Shown in pieces: positions 42,948-52,862 of a DNA stretch of 64,000 nt. Under the pieces are notes generated by a model. The model did not search any database. It was not told the origin of the DNA and saw only the letters and a program-made list of their open reading frames with translations. The stretch is taken from assembly GCF_003287275.1 (NCBI RefSeq), contig NZ_QEVW01000002.1:177170-241169 (forward strand), written 5' to 3'. The first letter of the stretch is position 1. Every line of letters starts with the position of its first letter. Made by a program: the position numbers and the translations under genes. The DNA is from Paenibacillus taichungensis (GTDB taxonomy: Bacteria > Bacillota > Bacilli > Paenibacillales > Paenibacillaceae).

Positions 42948-43841
42948 ATGGAGATTCACGCTAAACAAGTACGACCTGATGTCAAAAACCGCGCCGATCG
43001 GGCGCGGATGCTTATTTCCTGTCCGGATGGACCGGGAATTGTTGCCGCAGTATCCCATTTCTTGCACCAGCATGGTGCAAACATTGTACAGTCGGACCAA
43101 TACACAATGGACCCGGCAGGCGGCATGTTTTTTATGCGGATCGAGTTCGATCTTCCACAATTATCGTTAAACCTGCCTAAGCTGGAGGCTGATTTTGAAG
43201 AAGTGGCAAACCGATTCAAAATGGATTGGAGTCTCTCTGCGGTTAGCCGTAAGAAGAAACTTGCTATCTTTGTATCCAAGGAGGATCACTGTCTGGTTGA
43301 GCTGTTGTGGCAATGGCAGGCTGGCGATCTGGATGCAGACATCGCACTTGTTGTGAGCAATCATCTGGATATGAAGGACTATGTAGAATCATTTGGCATT
43401 CCTTATCATCATATTCCGGTTACAGCAGATACGAAGAAAGAAGCGGAACAACGTCAGTTGGACGTTATTGGTAATGATATCGACGTAATTATTCTTGCGC
43501 GTTACATGCAGATCATTTCCCCGATGTTCATTGAGCATTACCGCAATCGTATTATTAACATTCATCACTCGTTTCTGCCTGCCTTTGTCGGCGGTAAACC
43601 GTATGCCCAAGCGTACAACAGAGGTGTCAAAATTATCGGTGCTACAGCTCACTATGTTACGGAAGAGCTGGATGGCGGACCGATCATTGAGCAGGATGTT
43701 CAGCGTGTAAGCCACGGGGATGATGTAACTGAGTTGAAACGTATTGGACGCACCATAGAGCGGGTAGTTCTTGCTCGTGCCGTTAAATGGCATGTTGAAG
43801 ACCGTGTACTGGTTCATGAAAATAAAACCGTTGTGTTTTAA
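42948..43841 (+). CDS. purU: Formyltetrahydrofolate deformylase PurU
   Basis: 297 residues. The N-terminal ACT domain (ARMLISCPDGPGIVAAVSHFL) senses glycine/methionine in E. coli. The C-terminal formyltransferase-type hydrolase domain has AIFVSKEDHCL, ARYMQIISP, NIHHSFLPAF, GATAHYVTEELDGGPIIEQ. It releases formate and THF, balancing one-carbon folates. The ribosome site GAAGGAGGAAG is about 9 bases upstream. Probably cotranscribed with nfo. Confidence 0.95.
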   Translation: MEIHAKQVRPDVKNRADRARMLISCPDGPGIVAAVSHFLHQHGANIVQSDQYTMDPAGGMFFMRIEFDLPQLSLNLPKLEADFEEVANRFKMDWSLSAVSRKKKLAIFVSKEDHCLVELLWQWQAGDLDADIALVVSNHLDMKDYVESFGIPYHHIPVTADTKKEAEQRQLDVIGNDIDVIILARYMQIISPMFIEHYRNRIINIHHSFLPAFVGGKPYAQAYNRGVKIIGATAHYVTEELDGGPIIEQDVQRVSHGDDVTELKRIGRTIERVVLARAVKWHVEDRVLVHENKTVVF

Positions 43842-43907
43842 GCTAATGCTTTAATACTGCGCAAGGTTGATTCGGAAAGATACAGTTCAGTTCTATTCCG
43901 AAAAAAG

Positions 43908-43952
43908 AAAAGGCGATTCCCTATTCATGTCTAAACGGGGGATCGCCTTTTT
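43908..43952 (+). terminator. Terminator of purU, lying inside the 3' end of the facing gene
   Basis: AAAAGGCGATTCCC pairs with GGGGGATCGCCTTTTT. The right half is also coding sequence of the minus-strand membrane gene that stops at 43921. The stem therefore has a dual use. Termination on the minus strand is less favoured. Confidence 0.8.
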
Positions 43953-44412
43953 GACTGTGTTTCCATACATGACCGCATATACCAACGGCCACGCCAAATA
44001 ACACATGCCCTGCCAGCCAGTAAAGTATGGCTTTTATATCATATAGATCAGGCACACGGCTTGATAGCTGGGAGAGCGGGATATACAGCAGGGAAGAGAG
44101 AATGCCGATTATCAGGACGCCTTTGGCTATCGGATGACCTGAACGCTGAATCCACCATATGTAGAAGATACCAATGATTATGGAAACGATAAGATGCAGC
44201 CCAAATTCGATGTATTCAGGTAGTGTAGGCGGAAGCCATGGAACAAAATCAATGTTCAGCAGCAAGGTATAGACTTTTTCACCAGTGTAAGTCTGCATAG
44301 CCATTAAAAAGAATCCAAGCACCAGTCCGGACGTAAGACCTGTTAAAATCCCGGCTTTCCAGGGTAATATGTGCTTTAGCGAATTTGTTGACTTAGCCAA
44401 ATGTTTCGGCAT
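43921..44412 (-). CDS. Hypothetical four-helix membrane protein
   Basis: 163 residues. Four hydrophobic segments (ILTGLTSGLVLGFFLMAM, FGLHLIVSIIIGIFYIWWI, GVLIIGILSSLLYIPLS, ILYWLAGHVLFGVAVGICG). The start is set at 44412 because AAAGGAGG lies 8 bases upstream; an upstream ATG at 44484 lacks one. It resembles small YagU/DUF1440-like membrane proteins, though I am not sure. The C-terminal codons overlap the purU terminator. Confidence 0.75.
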   Translation of the reverse strand: MPKHLAKSTNSLKHILPWKAGILTGLTSGLVLGFFLMAMQTYTGEKVYTLLLNIDFVPWLPPTLPEYIEFGLHLIVSIIIGIFYIWWIQRSGHPIAKGVLIIGILSSLLYIPLSQLSSRVPDLYDIKAILYWLAGHVLFGVAVGICGHVWKHSQKGDPPFRHE

Positions 44413-44845
44413 ATGTGAATCCTCCTTTCCATATGAAGTACAGCCTGATGTACACAAAAGTCCGATTTTTCCAATCATGATCAAAGACCATTATATGCAA
44501 AATCAACTTCGATATCTAAAAAGAGTATGGTTTTCCGCTTAAAGGTTATACTTCATCCGATGGATTTGCGATGCTGGCTGAGCTAGAAGATATGCTGAAA
44601 TGCTCAGTAGGACACTCTTTTTGCGCAACTGGAAACAAATCCCTCGTCATAAACAGCCGAATTTTCCCGATCTTCTAAAAGAAGGTTATGGAAAAGCTTC
44701 ACGCCAAGTGATACAATACAAAAGTGAATAAGTCAAAATGAAACACTCAAGCGGATTCACTTATTGTGAAATTCGGTTTGCTTGTATGATGAGAGGGATT
44801 CGCTTGCGCAACCCGACTTATCTAAAGACATGAGGAGGACAAACC
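44413..44845. other. Intergenic region before tkt with a possible decayed gene fragment
   Basis: 433 bases. An open frame at 44600-44731 ends ..KEGYGKASRQVIQYKSE. A different frame at 44520-44600 begins KEYGFPLKGYTSSDGFAML. Together they look like remnants of one reading frame broken by a frameshift, but neither has a ribosome site or a family I recognise. The rest, next to tkt, has a possible promoter (TTATTG-N18-TATGAT). Confidence 0.35.
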
Positions 44846-46888
44846 ATGACTGACAAGAACGAAGCGATTCAAAAGGAAGAGAACAACACCATCGACAACC
44901 TGTCGATCACTACCGTACGTACACTGGCGATTGATGCAATCGAGAAGGCAAATTCCGGACACCCGGGAATGCCGATGGGCTCCGCTCCAATGGGGTACCA
45001 ACTTTTTGCAAAAACGATGACACATAACCCGGACCACCCAACTTGGGTTAACCGGGACCGTTTTGTCCTGTCCGCAGGACATGGCTCCATGTTGCTTTAC
45101 AGCTTGCTTCACCTGAGCGGGTATGACCTGCCTATGGAAGAATTGAAACAGTTCCGTCAATGGGGAAGCAAAACGCCGGGTCACCCGGAATTCGGACATA
45201 CTGCAGGCGTTGACGCAACAACTGGACCACTGGGCCAAGGTATTGCAATGGCTGTAGGTATGGCTATGGCTGAAGCTCAACTGGGCGCAACATACAATAA
45301 AGACAAATTCAACGTAATCGACCACTACACATACGCAATCTGTGGTGACGGTGACTTGATGGAAGGCGTATCCCATGAATCAGCTTCCCTGGCTGGACGT
45401 TTGCACCTGGGCAAATTGATCATGTTATTCGACTCCAATGACATCACTTTGGACGGTAAATTGAACCTGTCTTCTTCTGAGAGCATCGCGAAGCGTTTTG
45501 AAGCTTACGGCTGGCAAGTGCTGCGCGTTGAAGATGGTAACGATCTGCCTGCAATCCAAAAAGCAATTGAGGAAGGTCAAGCAGATACGCTTCGCCCTAC
45601 ATTGATTGAAGTTAAAACTGTAATTGGTTACGGTAGCCCGAACAAACAAGGTAAAGGCGGCCACGGCGGTACTCACGGATCTCCACTGGGTGCAGACGAA
45701 GCCAAATTGACTAAAGAGTTTTACAAATGGGTTTACGAGGAAGATTTCCATGTTCCAACTGAAGTTCGCGAACACTTTGCACAAGTGAAAGATCGTGGTA
45801 TCTCTGCAAACAAAGCATGGGACGAGAAATTTGCCGAGTACAAAAAAGCATTCCCTGAGCTGGCAGCTCAATTCGAAACGGCAATCAATGGCGACCTTCC
45901 AGAAGGTTGGGATCGCGATCTGCCTAAATATGCAGCAACAGACAAAGCTGTATCCACTCGTGTAGCATCAGGTAATGCACTGAACGGTTTGGCTCATAAC
46001 GTGCCACAACTGACAGGTGGATCTGCTGACTTGGAAAGCTCCACAATGACTCACTTGAACAACCTGGAGAACTTCTCACCTGAAGATTATTCCGGTCGCA
46101 ACATCTACTTCGGTATCCGTGAATTCGGTATGGCTGGAGCAATGAACGGTATGGCACTGCACAGTGGTGTGAAAGTATTCGGAGGTACATTCTTCGTATT
46201 TACAGACTATCTGCGTCCAGCTGTTCGTCTGGCTGCCCTGATGGGTCTGCCTGTAACGTACGTCCTGACTCACGACAGTATTGCTGTTGGTGAAGACGGT
46301 CCTACTCACGAACCAATCGAGCAATTGGCATCCCTGCGTATCATTCCTAACCTGACGGTTATTCGTCCAGCTGACGGTAATGAAACTTCTGCAGCATGGG
46401 CTTATGCGCTTGAGAACAAGAGCAACCCGGTTGCACTCGTACTCACTCGTCAAAACCTGCCGATTCTGGAAGGTACTGTTGAAGGTTCCCGTGAAAACGT
46501 GAAACGTGGTGCGTATGTTGTCTCTGATGCAAAAGAAGGCAAAGCTGTTGCCCAAATCATCGCTACAGGTTCCGAAGTGCAACTGGCTGTCAAAGCCCAA
46601 GCAGCACTTGCTGAACAAGGCATCCAAGTTCGCGTAATCAGCATGCCGAGCTGGGATCTGTTCGAGAAACAGGACAAAGCATACAAAGAATCCGTCCTGC
46701 TTCCGGATGTTAAAGCTCGTCTGGCGATTGAAATGGCTCACCCAATGGGTTGGGAAAAATATGTCGGCGATCAAGGAGACATTCTCGGAATCAGCACATT
46801 TGGTGCATCGGCGCCTGGCGACCGTGTTATCCAAGAGTATGGTTTCACTGTGGAAAACGTGGTTAGCCGCGTAAAAGCATTGCTGTAA
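44846..46888 (+). CDS. tkt: Transketolase
   Basis: 680 residues, normal length. The thiamine-diphosphate motif is [36 protein letters not shown]. The N-terminal substrate-binding Gly/His motif is [20 protein letters not shown]. The second domain has [18 protein letters not shown]. Transketolase moves two-carbon units in the pentose phosphate pathway. It starts with TGAGGAGGACAAACC before ATG. The codon use is markedly biased to C-ending optimal codons, as in the next but one gene, pgi, pointing to high expression. Confidence 0.97.
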   Translation: MTDKNEAIQKEENNTIDNLSITTVRTLAIDAIEKANSGHPGMPMGSAPMGYQLFAKTMTHNPDHPTWVNRDRFVLSAGHGSMLLYSLLHLSGYDLPMEELKQFRQWGSKTPGHPEFGHTAGVDATTGPLGQGIAMAVGMAMAEAQLGATYNKDKFNVIDHYTYAICGDGDLMEGVSHESASLAGRLHLGKLIMLFDSNDITLDGKLNLSSSESIAKRFEAYGWQVLRVEDGNDLPAIQKAIEEGQADTLRPTLIEVKTVIGYGSPNKQGKGGHGGTHGSPLGADEAKLTKEFYKWVYEEDFHVPTEVREHFAQVKDRGISANKAWDEKFAEYKKAFPELAAQFETAINGDLPEGWDRDLPKYAATDKAVSTRVASGNALNGLAHNVPQLTGGSADLESSTMTHLNNLENFSPEDYSGRNIYFGIREFGMAGAMNGMALHSGVKVFGGTFFVFTDYLRPAVRLAALMGLPVTYVLTHDSIAVGEDGPTHEPIEQLASLRIIPNLTVIRPADGNETSAAWAYALENKSNPVALVLTRQNLPILEGTVEGSRENVKRGAYVVSDAKEGKAVAQIIATGSEVQLAVKAQAALAEQGIQVRVISMPSWDLFEKQDKAYKESVLLPDVKARLAIEMAHPMGWEKYVGDQGDILGISTFGASAPGDRVIQEYGFTVENVVSRVKALL

Positions 46889-46900
46889 TAGCTTGAAAAA

Positions 46901-46942
46901 TGCTGCAGGAGGGACAGTTAACTTCTGTCCTGCCGAGCAGCA
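46901..46942 (+). other. Hairpin after tkt
   Basis: GCTGC..GGACAG pairs with CTGTCC..GCAGC around a short loop, with no T-run. It may be a weak terminator or an mRNA end-protecting structure. Confidence 0.5.
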
Positions 46943-47028
46943 AGTGAATTCCGGCAGAGAATGGGTGGGCGACCACCCTGATCTGTTTTGCCTTTTGTTT
47001 TCATTAACTTCAGGGGGAGCGGGTACGC

Positions 47029-47346
47029 ATGTCACAGTTTGATCAAGTCAGTGTAGTGAAAGAGGCCAACATTTATTATGAGGGCCAGGTAACTAGCAGA
47101 ACAGTTATTTTGGGGGATGGCAGCAAGGTGACTCTGGGCATTATGCTTCCAGGCAGTTATGAGTTCGGTACAGATTCCCGTGAGATTATGGAGATTCTGT
47201 CCGGCGATCTGAGAGTATTACTTCCCGGAGAAGAAGATTGGCAAGAGATTCAAGGTCAAGCTACGTTCCACGTGCCTGCCGAATCCAAATTTAAACTGGA
47301 GATACGCAGCGTTACCGACTACTGCTGCTCGTACCCGGCGGAATAA
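47029..47346 (+). CDS. ppnP: Pyrimidine/purine nucleoside phosphorylase PpnP (DUF1255)
   Basis: 105 residues, cupin fold. The segments [29 protein letters not shown] and [16 protein letters not shown] are characteristic of PpnP, which phosphorolyses various nucleosides. GGGGGAGCGGG precedes the ATG. It lies alone between the transketolase and pgi, with its own terminator. Confidence 0.92.
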   Translation: MSQFDQVSVVKEANIYYEGQVTSRTVILGDGSKVTLGIMLPGSYEFGTDSREIMEILSGDLRVLLPGEEDWQEIQGQATFHVPAESKFKLEIRSVTDYCCSYPAE

Positions 47347-47350
47347 TACA

Positions 47351-47398
47351 AGAAGGGTAACCAGAACCGCGACTCGCGGATTCGGTTAACCCTTTTTG
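47351..47398 (+). terminator. Terminator after ppnP
   Basis: AAGGGT.AACC pairs with GGTTAACCCTT around an inner CCGCG/CGCGG stem, followed by Ts. Confidence 0.85.
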
Positions 47399-47531
47399 CT
47401 TCTTAAACTCTAACGACAAAGTTCGGGCTGCAAGCTTGTCAGCCCTGTGGATTTGAAGTATCCTTAGGCTAAGTTGTTTTGAATGGAAAACGGAAAAAAT
47501 ACGCTACCGATATCAGGAGGTTTTATAGATC

Positions 47532-48887
47532 ATGGCAAAAAAAGTGAAGTTTGACTACAGCACTGCCCTGCAATTCGTCAATCAGCATGAAGTGGACTAT
47601 TTCGCTGAACCGATTCGTTTGGCTCACGAGCAGCTCCACAACGGAACGGGAACCGGATCGGACTATCTGGGCTGGATTGACTTGCCTACCGCTTATGACA
47701 AAGAAGAGTTCTCCCGTATTCAAAAAGCGGCTGCTAAAATCCAAAGCGATTCTGAAGTACTGATCGTCATCGGTATTGGTGGATCATACCTTGGTGCACG
47801 TGCAGCGATTGAGATGCTTACGCACTCTTTCTACAACAATCTGCCAAAAGACAAACGCAAAACGCCTGAAATCTACTTTGCAGGAAACAACATTAGCTCC
47901 ACGTATGTAACTCATTTGCTGGATCTGGTTGAAGGCAAAGACTTCTCCGTTAACGTGATCTCCAAATCCGGTACAACAACAGAGCCGGCGATTGCTTTCC
48001 GTATCTTCCGTGCAGCACTGGAGAAAAAATACGGTAAAGAAGAAGCTCGCAAACGGATCTATGCTACAACAGATAAAGAGCGCGGCGCACTGAAAAAACT
48101 GGCGAATGAAGAAGGCTATGAATCCTTCATTATCCCGGATGATGTAGGTGGACGTTACTCCGTTCTGACGGCTGTAGGTTTGCTGCCAATCGCAGCAGCT
48201 GGCATCAGCATCGAAGAAATGATGCAAGGTGCGGCTGACGCTTCCAAAGAATACAGCAACCCGAACGTAGCTGAGAACGAAGCATATCAATATGCAGCTG
48301 TTCGTAACGCACTGTATCGCAAGGGTAAAGGAACAGAAATCCTCGTGAACTACGAGCCATCCCTGCACTTTGTATCCGAATGGTGGAAACAGCTTTACGG
48401 AGAGAGTGAAGGTAAGGACTACAAAGGGATTTATCCTGCATCCGTTGATTTCTCGACTGACTTGCACTCGATGGGTCAATTCATTCAAGAGGGTAGCCGG
48501 AACATCTTCGAAACGGTAATTCAGGTTGCTGAAGTATCGGAGCATATTTCGATCGAAGCGGATCCGGATGATCTGGATGGTCTGAATTTCCTTGAAGGTA
48601 AAACGATGGACTTTGTCAACAAAAAAGCGTTCCAAGGAACACTGCTTGCACACACAGATGGTCAAGTACCAAACTTGATTGTGAACATTCCAGATATGTC
48701 TCCATATTCTTTCGGATATCTGGTATACTTCTTTGAAAAAGCATGCGGCATTAGTGGTTACCTGCTGGGAGTCAATCCATTTGACCAACCAGGCGTGGAA
48801 GCTTACAAGAAAAATATGTTCGCTTTGCTGGGCAAACCAGGCTTTGAAGAAGAGAAAGCAGCGCTTGAAGCGAGACTTTCCGAATAA
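47532..48887 (+). CDS. pgi: Glucose-6-phosphate isomerase
   Basis: 451 residues, the shorter Firmicutes type. Conserved blocks include [52 protein letters not shown] and the catalytic-region [18 protein letters not shown]. It interconverts glucose-6-phosphate and fructose-6-phosphate. AGGAGG is 11 bases from the ATG. Codon use is strongly biased, similar to tkt. Confidence 0.97.
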   Translation: MAKKVKFDYSTALQFVNQHEVDYFAEPIRLAHEQLHNGTGTGSDYLGWIDLPTAYDKEEFSRIQKAAAKIQSDSEVLIVIGIGGSYLGARAAIEMLTHSFYNNLPKDKRKTPEIYFAGNNISSTYVTHLLDLVEGKDFSVNVISKSGTTTEPAIAFRIFRAALEKKYGKEEARKRIYATTDKERGALKKLANEEGYESFIIPDDVGGRYSVLTAVGLLPIAAAGISIEEMMQGAADASKEYSNPNVAENEAYQYAAVRNALYRKGKGTEILVNYEPSLHFVSEWWKQLYGESEGKDYKGIYPASVDFSTDLHSMGQFIQEGSRNIFETVIQVAEVSEHISIEADPDDLDGLNFLEGKTMDFVNKKAFQGTLLAHTDGQVPNLIVNIPDMSPYSFGYLVYFFEKACGISGYLLGVNPFDQPGVEAYKKNMFALLGKPGFEEEKAALEARLSE

Positions 48888-48977
48888 TTCATCGGTCTGC
48901 TCATATAGTTAAATAAGGTAATGTAATTACATTCGGGGAGTCATTGCGAAGCAAGGGTTTCCCGAATGTTAAACCAA

Positions 48978-49017
48978 GGCAGTTCGTCCGCGTGCGCGCG
49001 GGGAACTGCTTTCTTGT
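48978..49017 (+). terminator. Terminator after pgi
   Basis: GCAGTTC.TCCGCG pairs with CGCGGGGAACTGC, followed by TTTCTT. It ends 34 bases before the YigZ start. Confidence 0.75.
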
Positions 49018-49051
49018 AAAATGGATCAAATTGGTGGAAAGTTGGAGAGGG

Positions 49052-49684
49052 ATGATTGAACGTTATCGCACGGTTCGAGGACCGGGCAATCTGGAAATTG
49101 TAATCAAAAAGTCGCGATTTATCGGTCATATTATGCCGGTCACGACGGAAGAAGAAGCAAACGCTTTTATCGATGAAATCAAGAAAAAACATTGGAATGC
49201 TACTCATAACTGCTCGGCATACATGATTGGTGAGCGGGATGAGATCCAGAAGCAATCCGATGATGGCGAACCAAGCGGAACCGCTGGCAAACCGATTCTT
49301 GAAGTCATCAAAAATCAGCAATTGAAAAATGTGGCTATCGTTGTTACACGTTACTTTGGGGGAATTATGCTTGGAGCAGGTGGGTTAATTCGCGCTTATA
49401 CGGATGGAGCAGTTGCAGCCATTGAAGCCGGGGAAGCGATTACCAAAGTGCTCCATCGTGAAGTGTTTGTTGAACTGGATTATACATGGCTGGGTAAAGT
49501 GGAAAATGAATTAAGGAGCCGGGAAGTCCGTACAGGTGAAACTGGGTTCACCGATAAGGTTACGTTGACTTGTCTTCCGCCGGATAGTGAAACCGAGGCA
49601 TTTGTGGCCTGGATCACAGATTTGACGCAAGGGCAATCCCGGATCACGGAGGGACAGCGGCTTTATTTTATTGAAGGGGAATAA
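49052..49684 (+). CDS. YigZ/IMPACT family protein
   Basis: 210 residues. The signature NATHNCSAYMIG..IQKQSDDGEPSGTAGKPILE and TRYFGGIMLGAGGLIRAY is that of UPF0029/YigZ, a regulator-like family with a ribosomal-S5-type fold. Molecular function is unclear. Start 49052 gives the normal length; GGAGAGGG is just upstream. The TetR gene begins 5 bases later, so they are likely cotranscribed. Confidence 0.92.
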   Translation: MIERYRTVRGPGNLEIVIKKSRFIGHIMPVTTEEEANAFIDEIKKKHWNATHNCSAYMIGERDEIQKQSDDGEPSGTAGKPILEVIKNQQLKNVAIVVTRYFGGIMLGAGGLIRAYTDGAVAAIEAGEAITKVLHREVFVELDYTWLGKVENELRSREVRTGETGFTDKVTLTCLPPDSETEAFVAWITDLTQGQSRITEGQRLYFIEGE

Positions 49685-49689
49685 AATAT

Positions 49690-50292
49690 ATGGCTAGAAG
49701 AGCAGTCGAACAGGAGTTGTCGAGGGAGCGGATACTGGAGGCGGCGAGGCATCTTTTTATTACCAAAGGATACCGTGCCATTTCGATGCGAAGCATCGGA
49801 CAGCATCTGGGCTATAGTCATGGGTCGCTGTATTATCATTTTAAGGAAAAGGCGGAGCTGTTTTATGCCATCGTGGTTGAAGATTTCAATCATCTGGGGC
49901 ATTTGCTGCTGCAAGCCATGGTCAGGCCAGTCATGGGCGGCGTGAGCAAGGTGGAACATATCATGATGGAGTTTATTCGTTTTGGTTTGGAGAATCCGTA
50001 TCAGTACGAGATCATGTTCATGATTCGGGATGAGGAATTGCTATCGTATTGTCGTACGGAGCAAGGAAGATGCTTTGAATTGTTCGCCTCCATTATTCGG
50101 CAATACATGAATGAAGAGGGCTGTACGGAAGAGGATATTCAATGTGTACCACGTACGCTGTTTTTGTCCATGCACGGATTCATATCGTATTATATTCAGG
50201 ACCGTTTAACCTTTGCAGAGATTGAATCGGCTGCGTTATCTCATGTCAAAGTACTCTGCCGTAATCTCCAACACCAGCCTGGCGTCCAATAA
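49690..50292 (+). CDS. TetR-family transcriptional regulator
   Basis: 200 residues. The helix-turn-helix spans about residues 8-55: ILEAARHLFITKGYRAISMRSIGQHLGYSHGSLYYHFKEKAELF, typical of TetR. The C-terminal ligand domain is not recognisable. AAGGGGAAT precedes the ATG. Downstream lies a terminator. No obvious divergent target; the cotranscribed YigZ gene is unlikely to be one. Confidence 0.88.
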   Translation: MARRAVEQELSRERILEAARHLFITKGYRAISMRSIGQHLGYSHGSLYYHFKEKAELFYAIVVEDFNHLGHLLLQAMVRPVMGGVSKVEHIMMEFIRFGLENPYQYEIMFMIRDEELLSYCRTEQGRCFELFASIIRQYMNEEGCTEEDIQCVPRTLFLSMHGFISYYIQDRLTFAEIESAALSHVKVLCRNLQHQPGVQ

Positions 50293-50391
50293 GGCGCTTT
50301 TGTCGCACTCCACACTTCAGGACGGTGAATTGTCATAACATTAATTCTTTATAACGTTGTCTCGCGAAAGTTTTGGCGCGAAGAAGACCAT

Positions 50392-50443
50392 GACAGGCGG
50401 GTTACATCCCTAAAATAGGGTGGACCGCCTGTTTGTTTTTTTT
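50392..50443 (+). terminator. Terminator after the tetR-like gene
   Basis: ACAGGCGG pairs with CCGCCTGT, with an inner CCCTA/TAGGG hairpin, followed by a T-run. It may also end the convergent YjbQ gene. Confidence 0.85.
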
Positions 50444-50484
50444 CAATTGATGGCGAATCATTAGAAAATGGGGTTGAAATGGAG

Positions 50485-50886
50485 CTAACCTTCCATGATT
50501 TTAAGGAAATATTCCCGCTGACGAGGACCATCAAATTCGCAAAAATAGATGCCCTGCCATCTGCCAAGCAGTAATCTGCCCTCATGTATAATCACTGTTT
50601 GTGATGGTCCGGTTGTGATCGATTTCAAGTGAGAAGCCGTATTTCCCTCAGCATGCCGATATTCGGGATGTTCCCAAGGATACACTTCATTCAGACGAAG
50701 CAGTACGTCATGTTTGACATCCGGGTCTGCATTTTCATTAATTGCAATGCCTGCTGTCGTATGTGGACAATAAATCAATACCGTCCCATTCTGTACACCG
50801 CTATTGCGGACAGCCTGTTCCACCTCCCGCGTAATATCCTTCATTTCATCCCGTCGGGATGTCGATAAATTCTTCGTATATAACAT
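50485..50886 (-). CDS. YjbQ/UPF0047 family protein
   Basis: 133 residues. Conserved CPHTTAGIAINENADPDVKHDVL, HLKSITTGPSQTVIIHEGRLLLGRWQGIYFCEFDGPR, with the family His/Glu/Asp residues. UPF0047 proteins may hydrolyse or bind thiamine phosphate in E. coli (YjbQ has weak thiamine phosphate synthase activity); no function is certain. Start 50886 has AAAGGAG upstream; a 50940 start is possible but adds 18 atypical residues. Confidence 0.9.
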   Translation of the reverse strand: MLYTKNLSTSRRDEMKDITREVEQAVRNSGVQNGTVLIYCPHTTAGIAINENADPDVKHDVLLRLNEVYPWEHPEYRHAEGNTASHLKSITTGPSQTVIIHEGRLLLGRWQGIYFCEFDGPRQREYFLKIMEG

Positions 50887-51251
50887 ACTACTCCACTCCT
50901 TTGCTCCACATTTTTGTCCTCTAGATTGTACCTTAACCATTCCATACCAAACAAACCACTTAGATAAAGGGAATCAAAGAAATCTGGGGATAACAGCGAT
51001 CGGAAGGTTATTCTGGCCGCGTAGTGGCAAGTGTAATTTTTATAAAATCCATCTCATAGGTACACCGATATTATTCAACAAAAGCATTGACGATTAGCAC
51101 TGCAAACTGGTAAAGTATCAGATAAGCAAAAACCAAGTAGACTAATGGGAATAATATTAAAGTAATAAAATCCAACTTAGGAAAATCGTTGTACCAAAGC
51201 AGGAAGACTGCCGACCGGACATAGAACCGGAGGCTGGGAGGGAATGCAGCA
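50887..51251. other. Leader region of the sulfate transporter operon
   Basis: Holds a rightward promoter, TTGACG, an 18-base spacer and TAAAGT at 51087-51116. Downstream two small hairpins (GCAG/CTGC and CCGG/CCGG) lie at about 51200-51235. An AT-rich segment with AAATCCAACTTAGGAAA is loosely like CymR-type sulfur control sites, but the match is weak. No SAM-box core was seen. Confidence 0.4.
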
Positions 51252-52067
51252 ATGAATACCGTTCTTCGTCACAAGGGATGGACTTGGGGATTCCGCAGTA
51301 CCGTATTGCTATATTTTATCGTACTCATTGTACTTCCAATTATCGGTGTGTACGTCAATTCCTTCTCTGAAGGATGGAGCAACTTTATCCAAAGTATTAT
51401 GGACCCAATTGCATGGAAAGCCGTGCTGTTAACGATTCGGCTGGCTGTTATAGCTACGGTAATTAACGTCATTTTGGGAACCATGATTGCCTGGGTGCTG
51501 ACACGTTATCGCTTTTTGGGGAGGTCGTTCCTTAACAGTCTGGTAGATCTTCCTTTTGCATTGCCAACAGCCGTTGGTGGTCTGATGATTATGCTGCTCC
51601 TGGGACCGATCAGTGCCATTGGCAAACTGGCGGAATCCATGGGATTTGAAATTGTATTTCACCAGCCTGCGATTGTGATCGCAATGACCTTTGTTACGTT
51701 TCCATTTGTCATCCGTGCGGTGCAGCCTCTGCTTGAAGAGATCGATCCTTCAGAGGAAGAGGCATCCTACACGATGGGAGCATCGAAGGCGCGCACATTC
51801 AGGCAGGTCATTCTTCCGTCCATGGCTCCGGGTATGATTAGTGGGGGAATGCTCGCATTCTCCAGAGCACTGGCCGAGTTCGGAGCTGTTGTGCTGGTGG
51901 CAGGCAATATTCCGGGAAGAACATTGACGGCTTCCGTATTTATTTACGGCGAGATCGAAAGTGACAATCCAACCGGTGCCGCGGCCGTATCCGTACTGCT
52001 TTTAACACTCTCCTTCCTAATCCTCTGGCTCATTAATCTGGTACAGATGCGGGGGAGAAGACGATGA
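51252..52067 (+). CDS. cysT: Sulfate/thiosulfate ABC permease CysT
   Basis: 271 residues with six membrane segments and the EAA-type loop (EEASYTMGASKARTFRQVILP). The N-terminal block LYFIVLIVLPIIGVYVNSF and DLPFALPTAVGGLMIMLLLGP are typical of CysT. With CysW and CysA it imports sulfate or thiosulfate. It is the first gene of cysTWA-sbp. GGAGGGAATG precedes the ATG. Confidence 0.93.
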   Translation: MNTVLRHKGWTWGFRSTVLLYFIVLIVLPIIGVYVNSFSEGWSNFIQSIMDPIAWKAVLLTIRLAVIATVINVILGTMIAWVLTRYRFLGRSFLNSLVDLPFALPTAVGGLMIMLLLGPISAIGKLAESMGFEIVFHQPAIVIAMTFVTFPFVIRAVQPLLEEIDPSEEEASYTMGASKARTFRQVILPSMAPGMISGGMLAFSRALAEFGAVVLVAGNIPGRTLTASVFIYGEIESDNPTGAAAVSVLLLTLSFLILWLINLVQMRGRRR

Positions 52068-52861
52068 GGCGGCTATTAATAGGACTGACGTTTGCGGTGT
52101 TCATTGTACTGCTGATCATCCCGCTTGGACGTATTTTTATTGGTGCATTTGAAGATGGGGCAGGAGGATTCCTGGATGGGCTGTTGCGCCCCGAAGCGCT
52201 GCATGCCTTGATGATGACAGGGCTTGTTGTGCTTGTTGTCACACTGTTAAATACATTGTTTGGTGTAATGATGGCCATCTATCTGGTTCGCGCCGGATGG
52301 CTGAGTGACCGGGTGAAAGGGCTGCTGAACAGCATTGTGGATCTGCCCTATGCCGTATCGCCAGTCATTGGCGGATTGATGATTGTACTACTGCTGGGTC
52401 CCAATAGCATTATGGGTGCTTTTTTTGAAGGCATTGGATTTAATGTGGTGTATGCCTTCCCTGGCATGGTCATTGCAACGTTGTTTGTCACCTTTCCACT
52501 GATGGTTCGAGAGGTGATGCCTGTCTTGCAGGAGCTTGGATCTCAGCAGGAAGAGGCTGCGTCAACGCTTGGTGCATATGGCTGGAGAACGTTTTGGAGT
52601 GTTACCTGGCCTTCCATACGCTGGGCAGTTGTGTACGGTCTTGTGTTGACGGTTGCACGCTCGCTTGGGGAATTCGGTGCAGTGCTGGTTGTATCGGGTA
52701 ACATTATGAACAAAACGCAGACGGCTACAACGCTTGTATATCAGGATGTAGAGAATTTTAACGTTGCTGCCGCAAATGGTGTGGCATTGGTACTGGTTAC
52801 CTTTTCTGTCGGACTGCTGCTTATGATGGAATGGGCCAAGAAGCGAAAGGAAGTGCATTGA
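52064..52861 (+). CDS. cysW: Sulfate ABC permease CysW
   Basis: 265 residues, six membrane segments, EAA-type loop EEAASTLGAYGWRTFWSVTWPS and DLPYAVSPVIGGLMIVLLLGPN. It overlaps the cysT stop by 4 bases (ATGA), so translation is coupled. Pairs with CysT in the membrane. Confidence 0.93.
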   Translation: MRRLLIGLTFAVFIVLLIIPLGRIFIGAFEDGAGGFLDGLLRPEALHALMMTGLVVLVVTLLNTLFGVMMAIYLVRAGWLSDRVKGLLNSIVDLPYAVSPVIGGLMIVLLLGPNSIMGAFFEGIGFNVVYAFPGMVIATLFVTFPLMVREVMPVLQELGSQQEEAASTLGAYGWRTFWSVTWPSIRWAVVYGLVLTVARSLGEFGAVLVVSGNIMNKTQTATTLVYQDVENFNVAAANGVALVLVTFSVGLLLMMEWAKKRKEVH

Positions 52862-52862
52862 G

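Noticed and set aside
46076..47035. Long antisense open frame of 319 codons inside transketolase
   Set aside because: It arises from the strong codon bias of tkt; no start signal and no family. The same applies to the antisense frames inside pgi (47784-48788) and oppA (55507-57180).
51160..51251. SAM riboswitch before cysT
   Set aside because: The leader lacks the S-box core sequences and geometry; only small hairpins are visible.
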